Of a stretch of DNA of 64,000 bases, positions 52,950 to 63,816 are shown piece after piece (position 1 is the stretch's first letter; each line of letters starts with the position of its first letter). The position numbers and the translations under genes are program-made. The notes under the pieces were generated by a model. The model searched no databases. It saw only the letters and a list, made by a program, of their open reading frames with translations, and had not been told where the DNA came from. This stretch comes from Bimastos eiseni. Its lineage: Eukaryota > Annelida > Clitellata > Crassiclitellata > Lumbricidae. The stretch spans positions 8,910,588 through 8,974,587 of the forward strand of contig OY365809.1 in NCBI GenBank assembly GCA_959347315.1, given 5' to 3'.

Positions 52950-53590
52950 TAGTTGTTGTCAATGTAGCATGAATCTTGAAACTAGTCTACACGAAAAAAT
53001 ATTGCAAACAGTTAGATAAACATAGGCAAAACTGTGTAGGCCTATGCCTCACCTCCTTAGGCCTACATATACAACATCCGTGTATTTTGTATTCTCAAGC
53101 CCAAGCTTTAAACACTGCAAACGTGAAACTTTATAAACCTTAATTTGTTGTTAAAATTCATCAGCAGCCATCATTCAACGTGTCGTCACAATTAGACGTA
53201 ATCATAGATATTATAATTATACGCATTAATTATTGTAGAAAACATTTTTCTATTATATAGCGCCAATGAACATCAATTAACATAAAAAAAATAAAGTTGC
53301 CTAGCACATATCCTATTGTTTTGCTGCTGTAGCATTGCGATGAGCAGCATTAGTAAGCTAAAAGTGTAATATCCGCTGTATAAAGCGTGGCATTGTGGTT
53401 GCTATGGACTTCGATAGACGTACGTCTTTCTTTCTGGTTGCTCTTATCTTTCTCATCCTTTCACACCATTTCATTAACATCCAAAGAAGGACAATTCGTG
53501 TTGTGTGACAGCAGCAGTTGGCAGATCTTGGAGTGATGAAAGAAAATCAGTATACAGAGGACAGGCATCGTCTTTGGCTACTACCACACC
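52950..53590 (-). promoter_or_regulatory. Conserved upstream block of copy 4
   Basis: Homologous to 9130-9720, 15640-16260 and 25700-26400 and the most diverged of the four. It should contain the 5' UTR exon and possibly the promoter. A plus-strand frame starting at 53413 looks like a signal peptide but is not shared. Confidence 0.4.
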
Positions 53591-55239
53591 TGAATCGCAC
53601 GCCACATAATTATGAGTTACGGCAGTTAGTCAAGTGGTGATCCAGCCCTTGGCATTGCGGTGAGAGTCCCTCTGAAGCAGAAGTGTATAGATTACTCATC
53701 TGTGACCTATTTCACTGTAATTAGACCAATGATTTAACAGTAAACTATAACGGTTAGTACTGATTGGTTCATGGAAGTATACTGAAAGTGATTTAGTTGT
53801 TTTTTCTTACATATTAGTATTGGAAAGAACAGCGATTATTTTTTTATGGTAAAACAAATCAGAGGCGATCTTCCGTTTTAAGGAAAAACCCGGTAACGTT
53901 AGAGGAGACATGCAGAGCCTTCGTAGATAACGAATTTGGAGCAATATTAGTTGGTTTTGAGCCAGAACGGGGTTGGATTTAGCGAGGCTTTGGTCCTTGG
54001 CTACTTGATCAATATGGCGGACCCACAGTTGCATGATGGTTGGGCATGTTGATTTCCTGTTTAAAAGCTGACAGAGATCGAATCCTGGAGTAAATGAACT
54101 TAATTAAACTAGAGAAGATTGTTTTGGCTGCTATCGATAGTAGTTTATCTGGCTATATTGAACTTGATAGCGCCAAGTTTGACTGAACAGTTTAGTGTGC
54201 GTGCGTGTAATTTCTGTTCAAATGCTAATTGTTTAATTCGTATTTAGTTAAACTTATGATGAATAAATCTCAATAATTTACTAAGTTACCAGCCTTGACT
54301 GGGAGGCAAAATTTCAGCAGTGGTAGGTAGGCTAATTAACGCGAGATCAGTAATCTTCCTCGAAGCCTATCAATCGCTCTTCAACGGGAAATTTCAGGTA
54401 ACCGAGCCGCCAAAAACTAAATGACGATTATAGATATGTAGGCTAAATGTAGTTGTCTGAAAACAAGAAATTTATTTCATTCGTTAAAAATTTAAATAGC
54501 GCCACTTCAAGGCTGCTACTCAGGACCGCTTCCGATCCCGACATGCTAAAACAGTTTTAAGGCGAGTATAAAAAGTATGAGTGGACTCTGGGCGACAACC
54601 GAAACATCATCGGGAGCATGTTCCAGAGCGAAGGGCCAACCACTGAGAAGGCGCGATTTCGTTCAGTAGGTGTACGGGCAAATTGTTTTAAAATATAATT
54701 ATTCTACCAGAGCTTTTCGTCTTGTGAAATGCATGAGTGTAATAATTATGCTTTCTCCGTTTTTGTTCCTTTGAAGTATTTATATGTTTCTAGTTACTTT
54801 CTTTAATAATTAAAAGAAATTTGCATGCGACATTCTGGACATCCGGTTTGTCGAGATGCGCAGAGCTTTACGACACCATAATTTGAGACGGTCATGACTT
54901 TTGTGACGACGTGTAAGTAGGGGAGGCTAAAAAAATCGTCTAAAATTGCTTAACGTCATTTATGGACGGCCCAGTGGCTACGACTTGCTATGATGCGATT
55001 GTTACTACCAACTGCATTAGCTTAGGGTGATCACCCGGTCTTCAACCTCTACTGCCTTGCAGCTTATCCACTTCTTTGCTGTTTTCCGTCTGGATAATTT
55101 CAGCGCCCTCTATCTGGGTTTTCCGGGAGTTCGGGTTGTTCCGATCGGGTCTTGCGTACTGAAGCACACCTTATTGGTTGCATCTCAAAATTCGGCCATG
55201 TCACTGATTATGCCTATATGCAGAATGTCTTCTTTGGCT
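53591..55239. other. Spacer 5' of copy 4
   Basis: No gene is seen. It contains a dispersed repeat piece (54590-54680) and a MITE end (54840-54975). Confidence 0.5.
54840..54975 (-). mobile_element. MITE-like end related to 38086-38202
   Basis: The minus strand reads GGGCCGTCCATAAATGACGT, then ACGATTTTTTTAGCCTCCCC and ACACGTCGTCACAAAAGTCA, in the same order as at 38086-38180. The other terminus was not located. Confidence 0.45.
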
Positions 55240-56654
55240 CACACAGTTTGTCAATGTCTAAGTTGGCTGCGTTACGGCGCTCTACAAATTGTCCGTTTAA
55301 TAATACTGTCAACTCATTTAAAAACACGAAAATTGATTCATTAGTTGCCGTTAATAAAATTGACTGTGACGATATTTTATATTGAATGCCAATTTATTAT
55401 TAGCATTAGCTTTAGTGTATAGACACATAGGCCTACAGCAGGTCAATTATTGACCCGATTACTGCATTGGCTTGGTGCCCCGTCTTATGCTTCCAATTCA
55501 TTTTGTGCGAATAGGCCTAGCTACTATACCGCAGATTAGAAATTTATTATCAGTAATATTCTAGAACTAGAAGTCAATTACAGACGACGAATGTCTTTAA
55601 ACACGTGAAATATCAATTGAAAGCTGATATTTGAGACAATAGGCATAACGCAGAAATGGAATAATGCCTATAAGATATAGTTATGCATCTTAAATTACAA
55701 TGTACATATAGCGATTAGTGACTATTAGCGAGGTTATAACCACGCGTTGTTTGAATTTCGTCGATATAATTATACCAATTAAAACAAGTGATAAATCAGT
55801 AACGAAAACGATATAACCTTCAGACTGCTTTGATCGTCCACTTGACGATCAAACGACTTGACGTTGGCAGCATTAAATAATATTTAATGCTGCCAACCCT
55901 AGAAGCCTGTCCTTAAGGCTCACTGAAAATACTAGGGTTTGTGCTTTGTAGACCTGATTCAGTAAAAGTCTATTCATTCACAACAGACCTCTTGCATAAA
56001 GTTGAGCGCTGTCAACACACGCTGCTCTTGATACACATCTTTGCACACAAAAATTATATGAGTGAATGTAGGCCTACTCATGCATGCATGTAATATACAT
56101 ACATGCATTAGCAAATTCAGTGAAGCTCTGTAGCTAACTACATAACTGCGGAAGAAGGTCCAAGACATGGGAAGTAACAGAACGGGAGTGTACCTTCTCT
56201 CGAAGTTTTTACACTACCGAATAAAATTCTGACTGGCATTCAAGGCGGCATTGGGAATGGCAACAAAACGTTAAATTAAAATGTGTACGACAAAAAGAGA
56301 TTGCTATTTAATAAAATAAAATTGCGGTTACAAAAAGAACATTGTACATCGTAGTAACTTAGCTGACAACTAAAATCTTACGCTTAAGCAGAAATCTTTG
56401 CATTTGTCTTCAGAAACTGATATCAACTTTAAACACAATCGATATTATCGCAATTCAAACTAATAACTGGTTTCTCCAATAATCTGTAGGCCAAAAGCTT
56501 AAATAGTTCAGCTAAAGGTTACTCAACATTTGACACAAAAATAAAATAATGTTTGCTTTCACACAAGACAGCAGCACTCAAAATGTCCACAGAAATTACT
56601 TGTGCCACGGATCAGCCTCCACAACACAATACAGTCTGCTCAAATAGCTTAGTA
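55240..56654 (-). other. 3' flank of copy 5
   Basis: It aligns with 27340-27790 plus 29244-30150 (copy 4) and 61980-62960 (copy 6). Landmarks are GACCTCTTGCATAAAGTTGA, GAAGGTCCAAGACATGGGAA and CACAATCGATATTATCGCA. No foldback is present at the place where copy 4 has one. Confidence 0.6.
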
Positions 56655-56886
56655 AAACGATTGATCTTTCAACCCTGCTTTAGGAGATTCTTCACCAGTT
56701 TCAAGTGGCAGTTCTCTTGACGATGGCTGTTCTCTTCTGGACATAGTGCCAGCTGCTGAAGTGGCGTGCATCTTACTAGATGATGTCCATCCTGGATGAA
56801 GTATGGGGTACAACAGGAAAGGTGCTATTGGTGAAGTTGCGCTTCAAGAAATCCCTCGCCGCCAAGTATATGAAACGATAATGGTC
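56655..56886 (-). pseudogene. Copy 5: remnant of the last exon (D2 end and tail)
   Basis: The acceptor and DHYRFIYLAARDFLKRN are kept. Then a deletion after FPV shifts the frame to a stop (RMDI then TAG). In the other frame the tail goes on (GWTSSSKMHATSA, GEESPKAGLKDQS) and soon ends. It lies in the expected order 3' of the D2 fragment at 58370-58470, so this is the decayed 3' end of another gene of the family. Confidence 0.75.
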
Positions 56887-56920
56887 CTAAAATAGTCAAC
56901 CTCGATTAATTTTTTTCTTG

Positions 56921-56993
56921 CTTTCATTGATTTCCATGCACATTACAAATCATATAATATATGATTTGTGATGTGCATGGAAATCAATGAAAG
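56921..56993. repeat. Near-perfect 73-bp palindrome
   Basis: Two 36-base arms, with one mismatch and a one-base centre. The left arm begins CTTTCATTGATTTCCATGCA. It lies directly next to a second hairpin at 56991-57096. Confidence 0.85.
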
Positions 56994-57096
56994 TTCTTTA
57001 CAAGAATGCCTTGTGATATATATATATATATATATATCACCTATATATATATATATCATATATATATATATCACCAGGCATTCTTGTAAAGAACTT
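56991..57096. repeat. Inverted repeat around a (TA)n loop
   Basis: Arms of about 35 bases (AAGTTCTTTACAAGAATGCC and its complement) enclose TA-rich sequence with a few interruptions. There is one mismatch before the TA tract. Confidence 0.8.
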
Positions 57097-58073
57097 GTAC
57101 TAGATACCATTAACAACATACAATTACGAAATTCAGAGTTGTATGGTCTAGAGACAATGTCTCGGTCTCGAGACAGTTTTTTAGTAACTCGGTATCGGAA
57201 GCCTGCTGTCTCGGTCTCGAGGTAGTGTCTCGAATTTTTACAAACTGTTTGAAGTGAAAGTCTTGTTCTGTCTCGAACAAGCGGTCTCGACAAGTTTTGC
57301 GTTAACTGTCTTAAATCTTGCGCTAGAAACTGAAACCGGAATCTACGAGAAACGGTAATTCTGGTTAACGCGCGAGTCACATGATACTGACATCAATTCA
57401 ATTATCTTAAAGTGGAAAAATGTCTCAGAGATAACCTGAAATTGTGAAGTTTCATTTTACGCAATTTGAAGTTATTGACAAACAAAAGCTATGCCGTGCC
57501 GTTGGTCATTGATGTAAAACCACAATAACTGAAACGATCGGAACAGCTTCGAGTTTCTTAGGATAAGGATACGCGCAACTTTTTAATTTCGTTTGGTATT
57601 TGGTATCGAATTTGCTTGTTTAAAATTGTCTAGAAAATGTCAGACGTGTCTAAAAAGGCTTTCTTGATACTATTCAGAAGATAGGCCAACGATGAGATAT
57701 CGAAAAAGTTAAAACGCGGCAATATAAAAACTATTCTCAGGAATTGGTACTATATACATTATAAGTTTCAAATCCAAATTACAAATGAACCTTATTCTCG
57801 AAACTGAACTGAAACTGATACATTAGTATTTTACAGCATTTTATATTGGATCACTTGTCTCTAACTGTCTCGAACTGTCTTGAACTTAGTGCCTCGGTCT
57901 TGGTACCTCACTGTCTCGGTCTCGGCACCTCACTGTCTCGGTCTCGTCTTGGTCTTGAAGTTTCAAGTCTTGCATACAAGACTGACGAATTTTGGTACAT
58001 TTATGATATTGTACAGACAAACACAATAACACTAACACATGTTTTGTTTGCCATTAGTTGAATCCAGACAACG

Positions 58074-58115
<42 letters not shown>

Positions 58116-58369
58116 CACCACACATTGCCGAGTAATTAAGAAGTAGTCAAAACAGTCACAAAACACACCAAATTCAAACCTTCAAGTGCATGAACACAAT
58201 CCAAGGTTGCAGTAGACCCTAATTTTACCAATAATTTATTCATTACGTAGGTATAATCTTCAAAATATCCAAACGAGACACAAAAGCCGCGTCAGGGAGA
58301 CCATTATATTCGTGTATGCTAATACAGGAAATAAGATAATTACTACAGGAAACTGTAGCCATATCTTAC
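57097..58369. other. Spacer inside copy 5 with CTGTCTCGGTCTCG repeats
   Basis: CTGTCTCGGTCTCG-type units are at 57140-57300 and again at 57855-57960, probably the ends of one element. A CA microsatellite is at 58075-58114. No exon is seen. Confidence 0.5.
58075..58114. repeat. (CA)n microsatellite
   Basis: Forty bases of an almost uninterrupted AC repeat. Confidence 0.9.
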
Positions 58370-58470
58370 CAAATTAACCATGGAAGCAACGATGTAGGAA
58401 CGAATCAGACGAGAAGTGCTGAAGATGTCGAGAATTCCTTCTTTCTCTGACTGCTCCAGCACATACCAAA
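58370..58470 (-). pseudogene. Copy 5: fragment of phosphatase domain D2
   Basis: It encodes WYVLEQSEKEGILDIFSTSR then LIRSYIVASM, almost the same as copy 4 exon 7 just before its donor, and ends at GTAAGATAT. Homology stops sharply upstream of WYVLEQ, so the P-loop and the rest of the gene are gone. Confidence 0.8.
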
Positions 58471-59064
58471 AGCATACATTGTACTTCTTCCTCGCATCAT
58501 TATCAGAGCTTACCATTTGAATATTATTAGTATACGGTCTGGAAAGAGAGCAGTGCACGGTCTACCTCGAGAACATTCGTGTCGTATTTGTTGCATAATC
58601 CTACAAAATAATATACTGGACCTGTTTTAATTCAATTCCATTTTCCGTCTCTTATCAACCTTGAAGTAAGGTATTGCTTAAAAACCCTTTTTGCGACGTG
58701 GCTATTATAAGTGACTACATAGTCCCAGTATTCCCAGACAGCCGCAAGTACGCCCAGTAAATTAAATCAATGTACAGATAGATAAAATAATGGTCTGACA
58801 CCAGGTTCGTCAAGGAGTCTAACTCATCGAGCGACGGTCTACAATGCGACGCCTTCCGCTAGGCGAGCAATTTACCGCTCAACCAGAACTTTGCTAGGCG
58901 AGCGACCAAGGAGAGCGATCGCTCGCTCGTCTCAAATGTTCACATCCATTGAGACTATTATTCAGGCATTTCAATCGACCACCTTGCATTTGAAACATAT
59001 TAAGCAGTTGTTTTGCAGCTACATGCACATCTATAGGTCTACTTAGCTACAAACAACGCGTGTC

Positions 59065-59290
59065 TGGCACGGTGGCCGATTGGTACCGTTAGACCGGTCG
59101 GCCCGTAACGCGTAGTGTGCGTTGAGTGAGCGGGATCGACCCTCGTCCGAGTTGGCACTGTGTAGGGACCTTAAGCACAATTGCTTTGCATTACAACTGC
59201 AGTTGCATCGTCGAGACTTGTCCTGTTAAAGCGCGTTATCGATGCCTAGTTTTACTGTAGTGTATTGTAATGAGTTTAATAGCGTCTTCA
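59065..59290 (+). mobile_element. tRNA-derived SINE
   Basis: The head has a box A-like TGGCCGATTGGTACCG and a box B-like GGGATCGACCC. It is followed by GGGACCTTAAGCACAATTGC and a TTGCATTACA body, as in many invertebrate SINEs. Confidence 0.5.
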
Positions 59291-59799
59291 TAACCTCTGT
59301 GAGTGATGACATGTATATACATGTACATGTACGTCTCAGGGTATCTGATCCATTTGTGCCTCGTGCGGCAAGGTTGCCAGTTCGCTGAATGTCACGTCTT
59401 CGATTCAGCAGAAAGTTATTAATTACAGAGTTAATTGTTTATCGAACTCATCTACAATGCATCTGTAAATCATGAAGGTCGATTCAACACAGATATTTGC
59501 CGTCGTTTCTTTTATACGTGGAAAGTGGAAACGGTCATTGTCAACTCGTCGTTGCTAAGCACATTTTCATTAGTTGCGTTTGTGCTGATGATTATAAAAT
59601 AATGCGCTGATCACCTCTTCACCGGACCGTGTAGCCTACGCCCTCTGTAACCGAGTGTTTTCGTCTCAGTAGAGGGCGATTGACCCGGCCATTGAAGTCT
59701 CGACTTATGCGTCGGTCCACCGATGGCAACTCGTTCAATTTACAGTACTAACTGATGTAATAATATTCGTATGAAATGACATTTAATATCAGTATAGGC

Positions 59800-60060
59800 C
59801 CAGAGGTGCAACAAGGTTTTGAAAAGTGGGGGGACATAATTTCGAAAATATTGCGCGAAGCCAGAAATTTGAAAAATGGGGGGTACAAATTATCTTAACA
59901 AAAGTCATCTCAAAAAGCCATTGGAGAAACATAAAATGGGGGGCACATGGGGGCACTGAGCACTAAACTGGGGGAGCTTTGGCCCCCCCCCGTTTTGAAA
60001 CTGGGGGGCCGGTGCCCCCCTTACCCCGCTTGTTACACCCCATTAGAGGCCCATATTTAG
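59800..60060. mobile_element. G-rich dispersed repeat
   Basis: Repeated TGGGGGG blocks on the left and GGGGGGCCGGTGCCCCCC near 60001-60020 make a GC-rich hairpin, flanked by GGCCCAGAGGTGCAACAAGG and a TTACACCCCATTAGAGGCCC end. This inverted form suggests a MITE, but the target duplication was not settled. Confidence 0.4.
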
Positions 60061-61023
60061 ACCAGCGTAGAGAGCGCCTCTGAATTGTTATCTGCAAGGG
60101 GCGCTATAGGCCTATAAATGCTCGATTACCGTACATGTCAGAATGTTTCATGACATGTTCTTAATTCACGCACGAAACAATAAGGTATGATAAATTTTGC
60201 ATTAAACACTTAATAAATTTTATTAAGTGTTAATATGCAACCAGCGCGTCGGTATGAATTCCCGCTGTGGGCGTGATGGAGGTATATTTGTCTTTAACCA
60301 TTGCTGAGACTATCATATTGTTCTTGCCTGCGCTGATTCACAATGGGTCATCCAGTGTTCCTCTAAGGGCACGCCCTGGGCACCGCTTAGGGCATAATAA
60401 GGCGGAGGAAATAATGCCGGTAGACGCCGTCGTTCAGACACAAAGTCGGCCCTTTACCACCTAGATGAGCAGATCGATGCATAAATCGTGTTGACAACCC
60501 GAGAAGGTCCGATGTGGGGAATAATAATCGGCAGACACTGGGCCCTGCGAGTTGTGGCAGTCTCGGTTTCTACTTTCAATTTTAGGCTCATCTGTGTCGA
60601 GGAAACTTATTATTGGTCCCTCGAATTTGCGTAATCTGTTCGAAAGCTAAGTAGGCTGAGGCTTATATTTTATTATTGTGCTAGACATATGTGTAATGTA
60701 GGCCTAGGGGCCTACTCTTTAACTGTCATGGAGTGATCAAAGACGTGTGTGTGTGCGTATGTGTGACAAGTGTAGCCTACTTAACGACGCATCCATGACA
60801 AGGATGATAATAATTCGTGCCATGCGTGGTGATCAAAGATGGAATCGTTTCATGTATCAAGGGGTCATTCACATTTTACATACCCGGCGAGGGTTTCGAA
60901 TTTCGGCGATTTTGCGTACGGATGCGTATGGTGGGCCTTTGGTGGGGGTCCCGAAAGTATGCTTACGCCTACGTACGCAAATCTCAGTCTAATTATAACG
61001 CCCACATTACGGAATATTAAAAT

Positions 61024-61216
61024 CAGGGCCGTACCGAGCTGTAATTGCGCCCTGTGCCTAGCTAATTGCGCCCTGTGCGTAGCATCAATTTGGCGCCCTC
61101 ACATTTTGAAAATAGTGCATTTTATGAAATATTAAGTTATTCCATCCTGAAATTTGCGCCCTTTCCACATTTGCGCCCTGGGCCTAGGCCCCGCGGGCTC
61201 CCTCAGTACGGCCCTG
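61024..61216. mobile_element. hAT MITE with perfect 8-bp target duplication
   Basis: A 193-bp element starting CAGGGCCGTACCGAG and ending CTCAGTACGGCCCTG (one mismatch), flanked on both sides by ATTAAAAT (61016-61023 and 61217-61224). The CAGGG ends and 8-bp duplication are typical of hAT. Confidence 0.85.
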
Positions 61217-61979
61217 ATTAAAATCAGACCTGTAAACCCAGTCACGGACTATATTCCTGCTTAATCAATTTTATGTAGGCCCTAGCATTAAAACTTTTTA
61301 AAATGCAACTGTTGTTAGTGTTTTATTTCTTCATAACAGTTAACAAATTGAAGCTGTTAAGTGTGATGCTTAACAAAAGTTAATAGCCTGCGGAAAAATC
61401 ACTTTCTTATCAGATGTCTTTAGCTATTTAACCTTTGCAATGGGGTGGGGTACAGCTCAGTTGTACATGTACGTACGCATGTGGGAAGGGTCCACGAAAT
61501 GTACGCGGATCAACAGGGGAAGAGGGGTCCCAAATCATACTTCTGTCCGTACGTAATACATGCATGGGCCCTATAATCCATACTTTTATCAGTTTAACTT
61601 AGACTAATATAATAGGGTATTTCCTATAACTCTTATTGATGTCATCATTCATACCGATTGAGCTGGATTTATGTAGCCTAATTAGCAGCTAAATGTACAA
61701 CAAACACAAGCAATAGGCCAACATGCTTCAATCCGTAGCTGATACATTTTCTGGTGAAGATTTTGTTGACGTCGATGAGCCGCTGCAACCAGAGGCGACG
61801 CTGAGGCAGATGTCCCCAGAATTGACTACGTCGACCGTTAGTCTTATTTTAACTGTAGACATCGAGCCACCTGTAATTGCATGTACCGCTGAAAACAAAA
61901 CCCTCACGCACACATCGAGTTGTTTCATATTTATATTTACGTATAAAAACTGGATAGCATTAAAATCTCAACAAAACAA

Positions 61980-62272
61980 CTCATCAGATAAGAAATTTGT
62001 TTTCAAAATTATCATTCGCTAAAAAAAGTTCAGATCACAGCAGCGGCAGTTTCAACAGCCTTCTTCATCCACTTGAAATATGCTTCCCATATTATTAAAC
62101 AGCCAGCCATAGAGGAATACCTATTCTTAAAGCAAACATAAATTCTTAGGTTTATAATTATGTCACGCAATCACATGACAAACTAAAATTCTAATTATTA
62201 ACAACAAGCTTCTTTCATCAAAGTCCAGTGCTGTCAACACATTCAGTCATTGATAAACATGTTTGTATAGGC

Positions 62273-62357
<85 letters not shown>

Positions 62358-62964
62358 GTAACTAAGCTGACAATATATATATGTATATATATATACACAC
62401 AATTATGCACATTTATGTATGCATATATTTGCATCCGGTATAGCTTCTCACTCCATAACTGATGTAACTAAGTGCATGAGAAGGTCACACAATGGGATTA
62501 GTCCTTCTCTTGCAGCTCACACAATACTGAATGAAATACTGCACTTCAGTGCAGCAACAGGAAAGGCATCAAAACATTAAAATAAAACGTGTAAGACGAA
62601 AATGAAGTGTTACTTAATAAAGTAATATTGCAGTTGCAAATAGAACATTGAAAACAGTAGTAACTAAGTTGACAACTAAACTCTATGAAATAAAATCAAG
62701 CAGATATCTGCACATTTTGCAGAACCGTACATCAACATTAAACACAATCGATATTATTTCACTGCAAAACATAAAACTAGTTCCTCCAATAATCTTTAAA
62801 AAAGTTCATTTACAGTTTAATGAACATTTTTGCACATAAATGATGCTGTTTGCCTGTTTGCCTAGACAAAATACAGCAGCATTCTAAATGTACAGAAATT
62901 CTTTTTGCCACAGAACAGCTTCCGGAACATAATACAGTCTGTTCAAGTAGCCTAATAAAATAGT
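61980..62964 (-). other. 3' flank of copy 6
   Basis: Aligns with the 3' flanks of copies 4 and 5, with a long TA tract inserted or expanded at 62275-62354. Confidence 0.6.
62275..62354. repeat. (TA)n microsatellite
   Basis: Eighty bases of pure TA. The matching places at 29380 and 56060 lack it. Confidence 0.9.
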
Positions 62965-63816
62965 TCACTGATCACTGTAGACGAGTCTCTGGCTGTTAGT
63001 CTTCCTACTTGCTGTGGTTGTCTCATCATTTCCAGACATCTGGAAGGAATCACTGCTATGTTGTTGCATCCTATGACCTGATGATTTTCCAGTGTTAAGT
63101 ATTGTAGCATATTCAGCATCTCCAAAGTCATTGATATGGGGAATGGTAGACGCCTCACCACCTTGATCTCCTTTGGCATCAGTTTTCTTGGCTGCACCTA
63201 AGCCACGAACTCGTGGTCGTGGCAAAACCTCTGAATACTGTTCCTCATACTCCACAGGGTTCATCTGTCCAAGCTTTGATTGTGATGCACCGGGTCTGGA
63301 AACCGTATCACTGTTTTGTCCTGCATGGAGTGGTGGCGTTGCATGCGTACGTGCCTGCTCATCTACCAATGGGGAGACGAATCCCGATCTGAATTCAGGC
63401 CGTTTAGCTGGCTTTTCTACACCTACAAACTCTGGTGCATAGATCTGCATCTTTGAAGGTTCAGTAGACATTCTACTTTGATCGCTCCCTTTGTCAGTTA
63501 CAGTAATTGAATCCCTCTCAGCTTCTTCCAAGTCGGTATGATACAGATTACGACGCAATGAATCTTTCCGATGCTGACCTTCCAACTGTGCTTTAGGAGA
63601 TTCTTCACCAGTTTCATGTGGCAGTTCTTTAGTAGAGGGCTGTCCTCTTCTTGACACAATGCGAGACACTGACGTGTGGTGTCTCTTATTAGGTGATGTC
63701 CAACCTTGACAATCTGTGAGGTACAGATGATCCTTAGACTCAACAGGTAAGGTGTAATAAGCCAAGTTGCGCTTCAAGAAATTTCTCACCGCCAAGTACA
63801 TGAACCGATAGTGGTC
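62965..63816 (-). CDS. Copy 6: last exon of an RPTP-like gene (D2 end and full tail)
   Basis: The acceptor CTATTTTAG precedes DHYRFMYLAVRNFLKRNLAY, the last helix of a D2 domain. A 260-residue basic Ser/Thr/Pro-rich tail follows with NLYHTDLEEAE, NPVEYEEQYSEVLPRPRVRG, GDAEYATIL and the end RLVYSDQ. The exon has 283 codons plus stop. Compared with it, the copy 4 tail is cut short by a frameshift. Tyrosines in YSEV and YATI could be phosphorylation sites; that is speculation. The rest of the gene is expected beyond the right edge on the minus strand. Confidence 0.8.
   Translation of the reverse strand, partial: DHYRFMYLAVRNFLKRNLAYYTLPVESKDHLYLTDCQGWTSPNKRHHTSVSRIVSRRGQPSTKELPHETGEESPKAQLEGQHRKDSLRRNLYHTDLEEAERDSITVTDKGSDQSRMSTEPSKMQIYAPEFVGVEKPAKRPEFRSGFVSPLVDEQARTHATPPLHAGQNSDTVSRPGASQSKLGQMNPVEYEEQYSEVLPRPRVRGLGAAKKTDAKGDQGGEASTIPHINDFGDAEYATILNTGKSSGHRMQQHSSDSFQMSGNDETTTASRKTNSQRLVYSDQ

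Larger units (their letters stand above)
58471..61979. other. Spacer between copies 5 and 6
   Basis: No recognised host gene. It includes a SINE (59065-59290), a G-rich repeat (59800-60060), a repeat resembling 31280-31380 (59610-59720) and a hAT MITE (61024-61216). The plus-strand frame at 61723-62022 is open but unrecognised. Confidence 0.5.

Noticed and set aside
53413..53520. Plus-strand frame MDFDRRTSFFLVALIFLILS
   Set aside because: It is signal-like, but short, on the strand opposite to the gene family and not conserved in the other three upstream blocks.
56943..57380. Minus-strand 145-codon frame with IYIYMIYIYIGDIY
   Set aside because: It runs through the TA hairpin and the CTGTCTCGG repeats and has no protein character.
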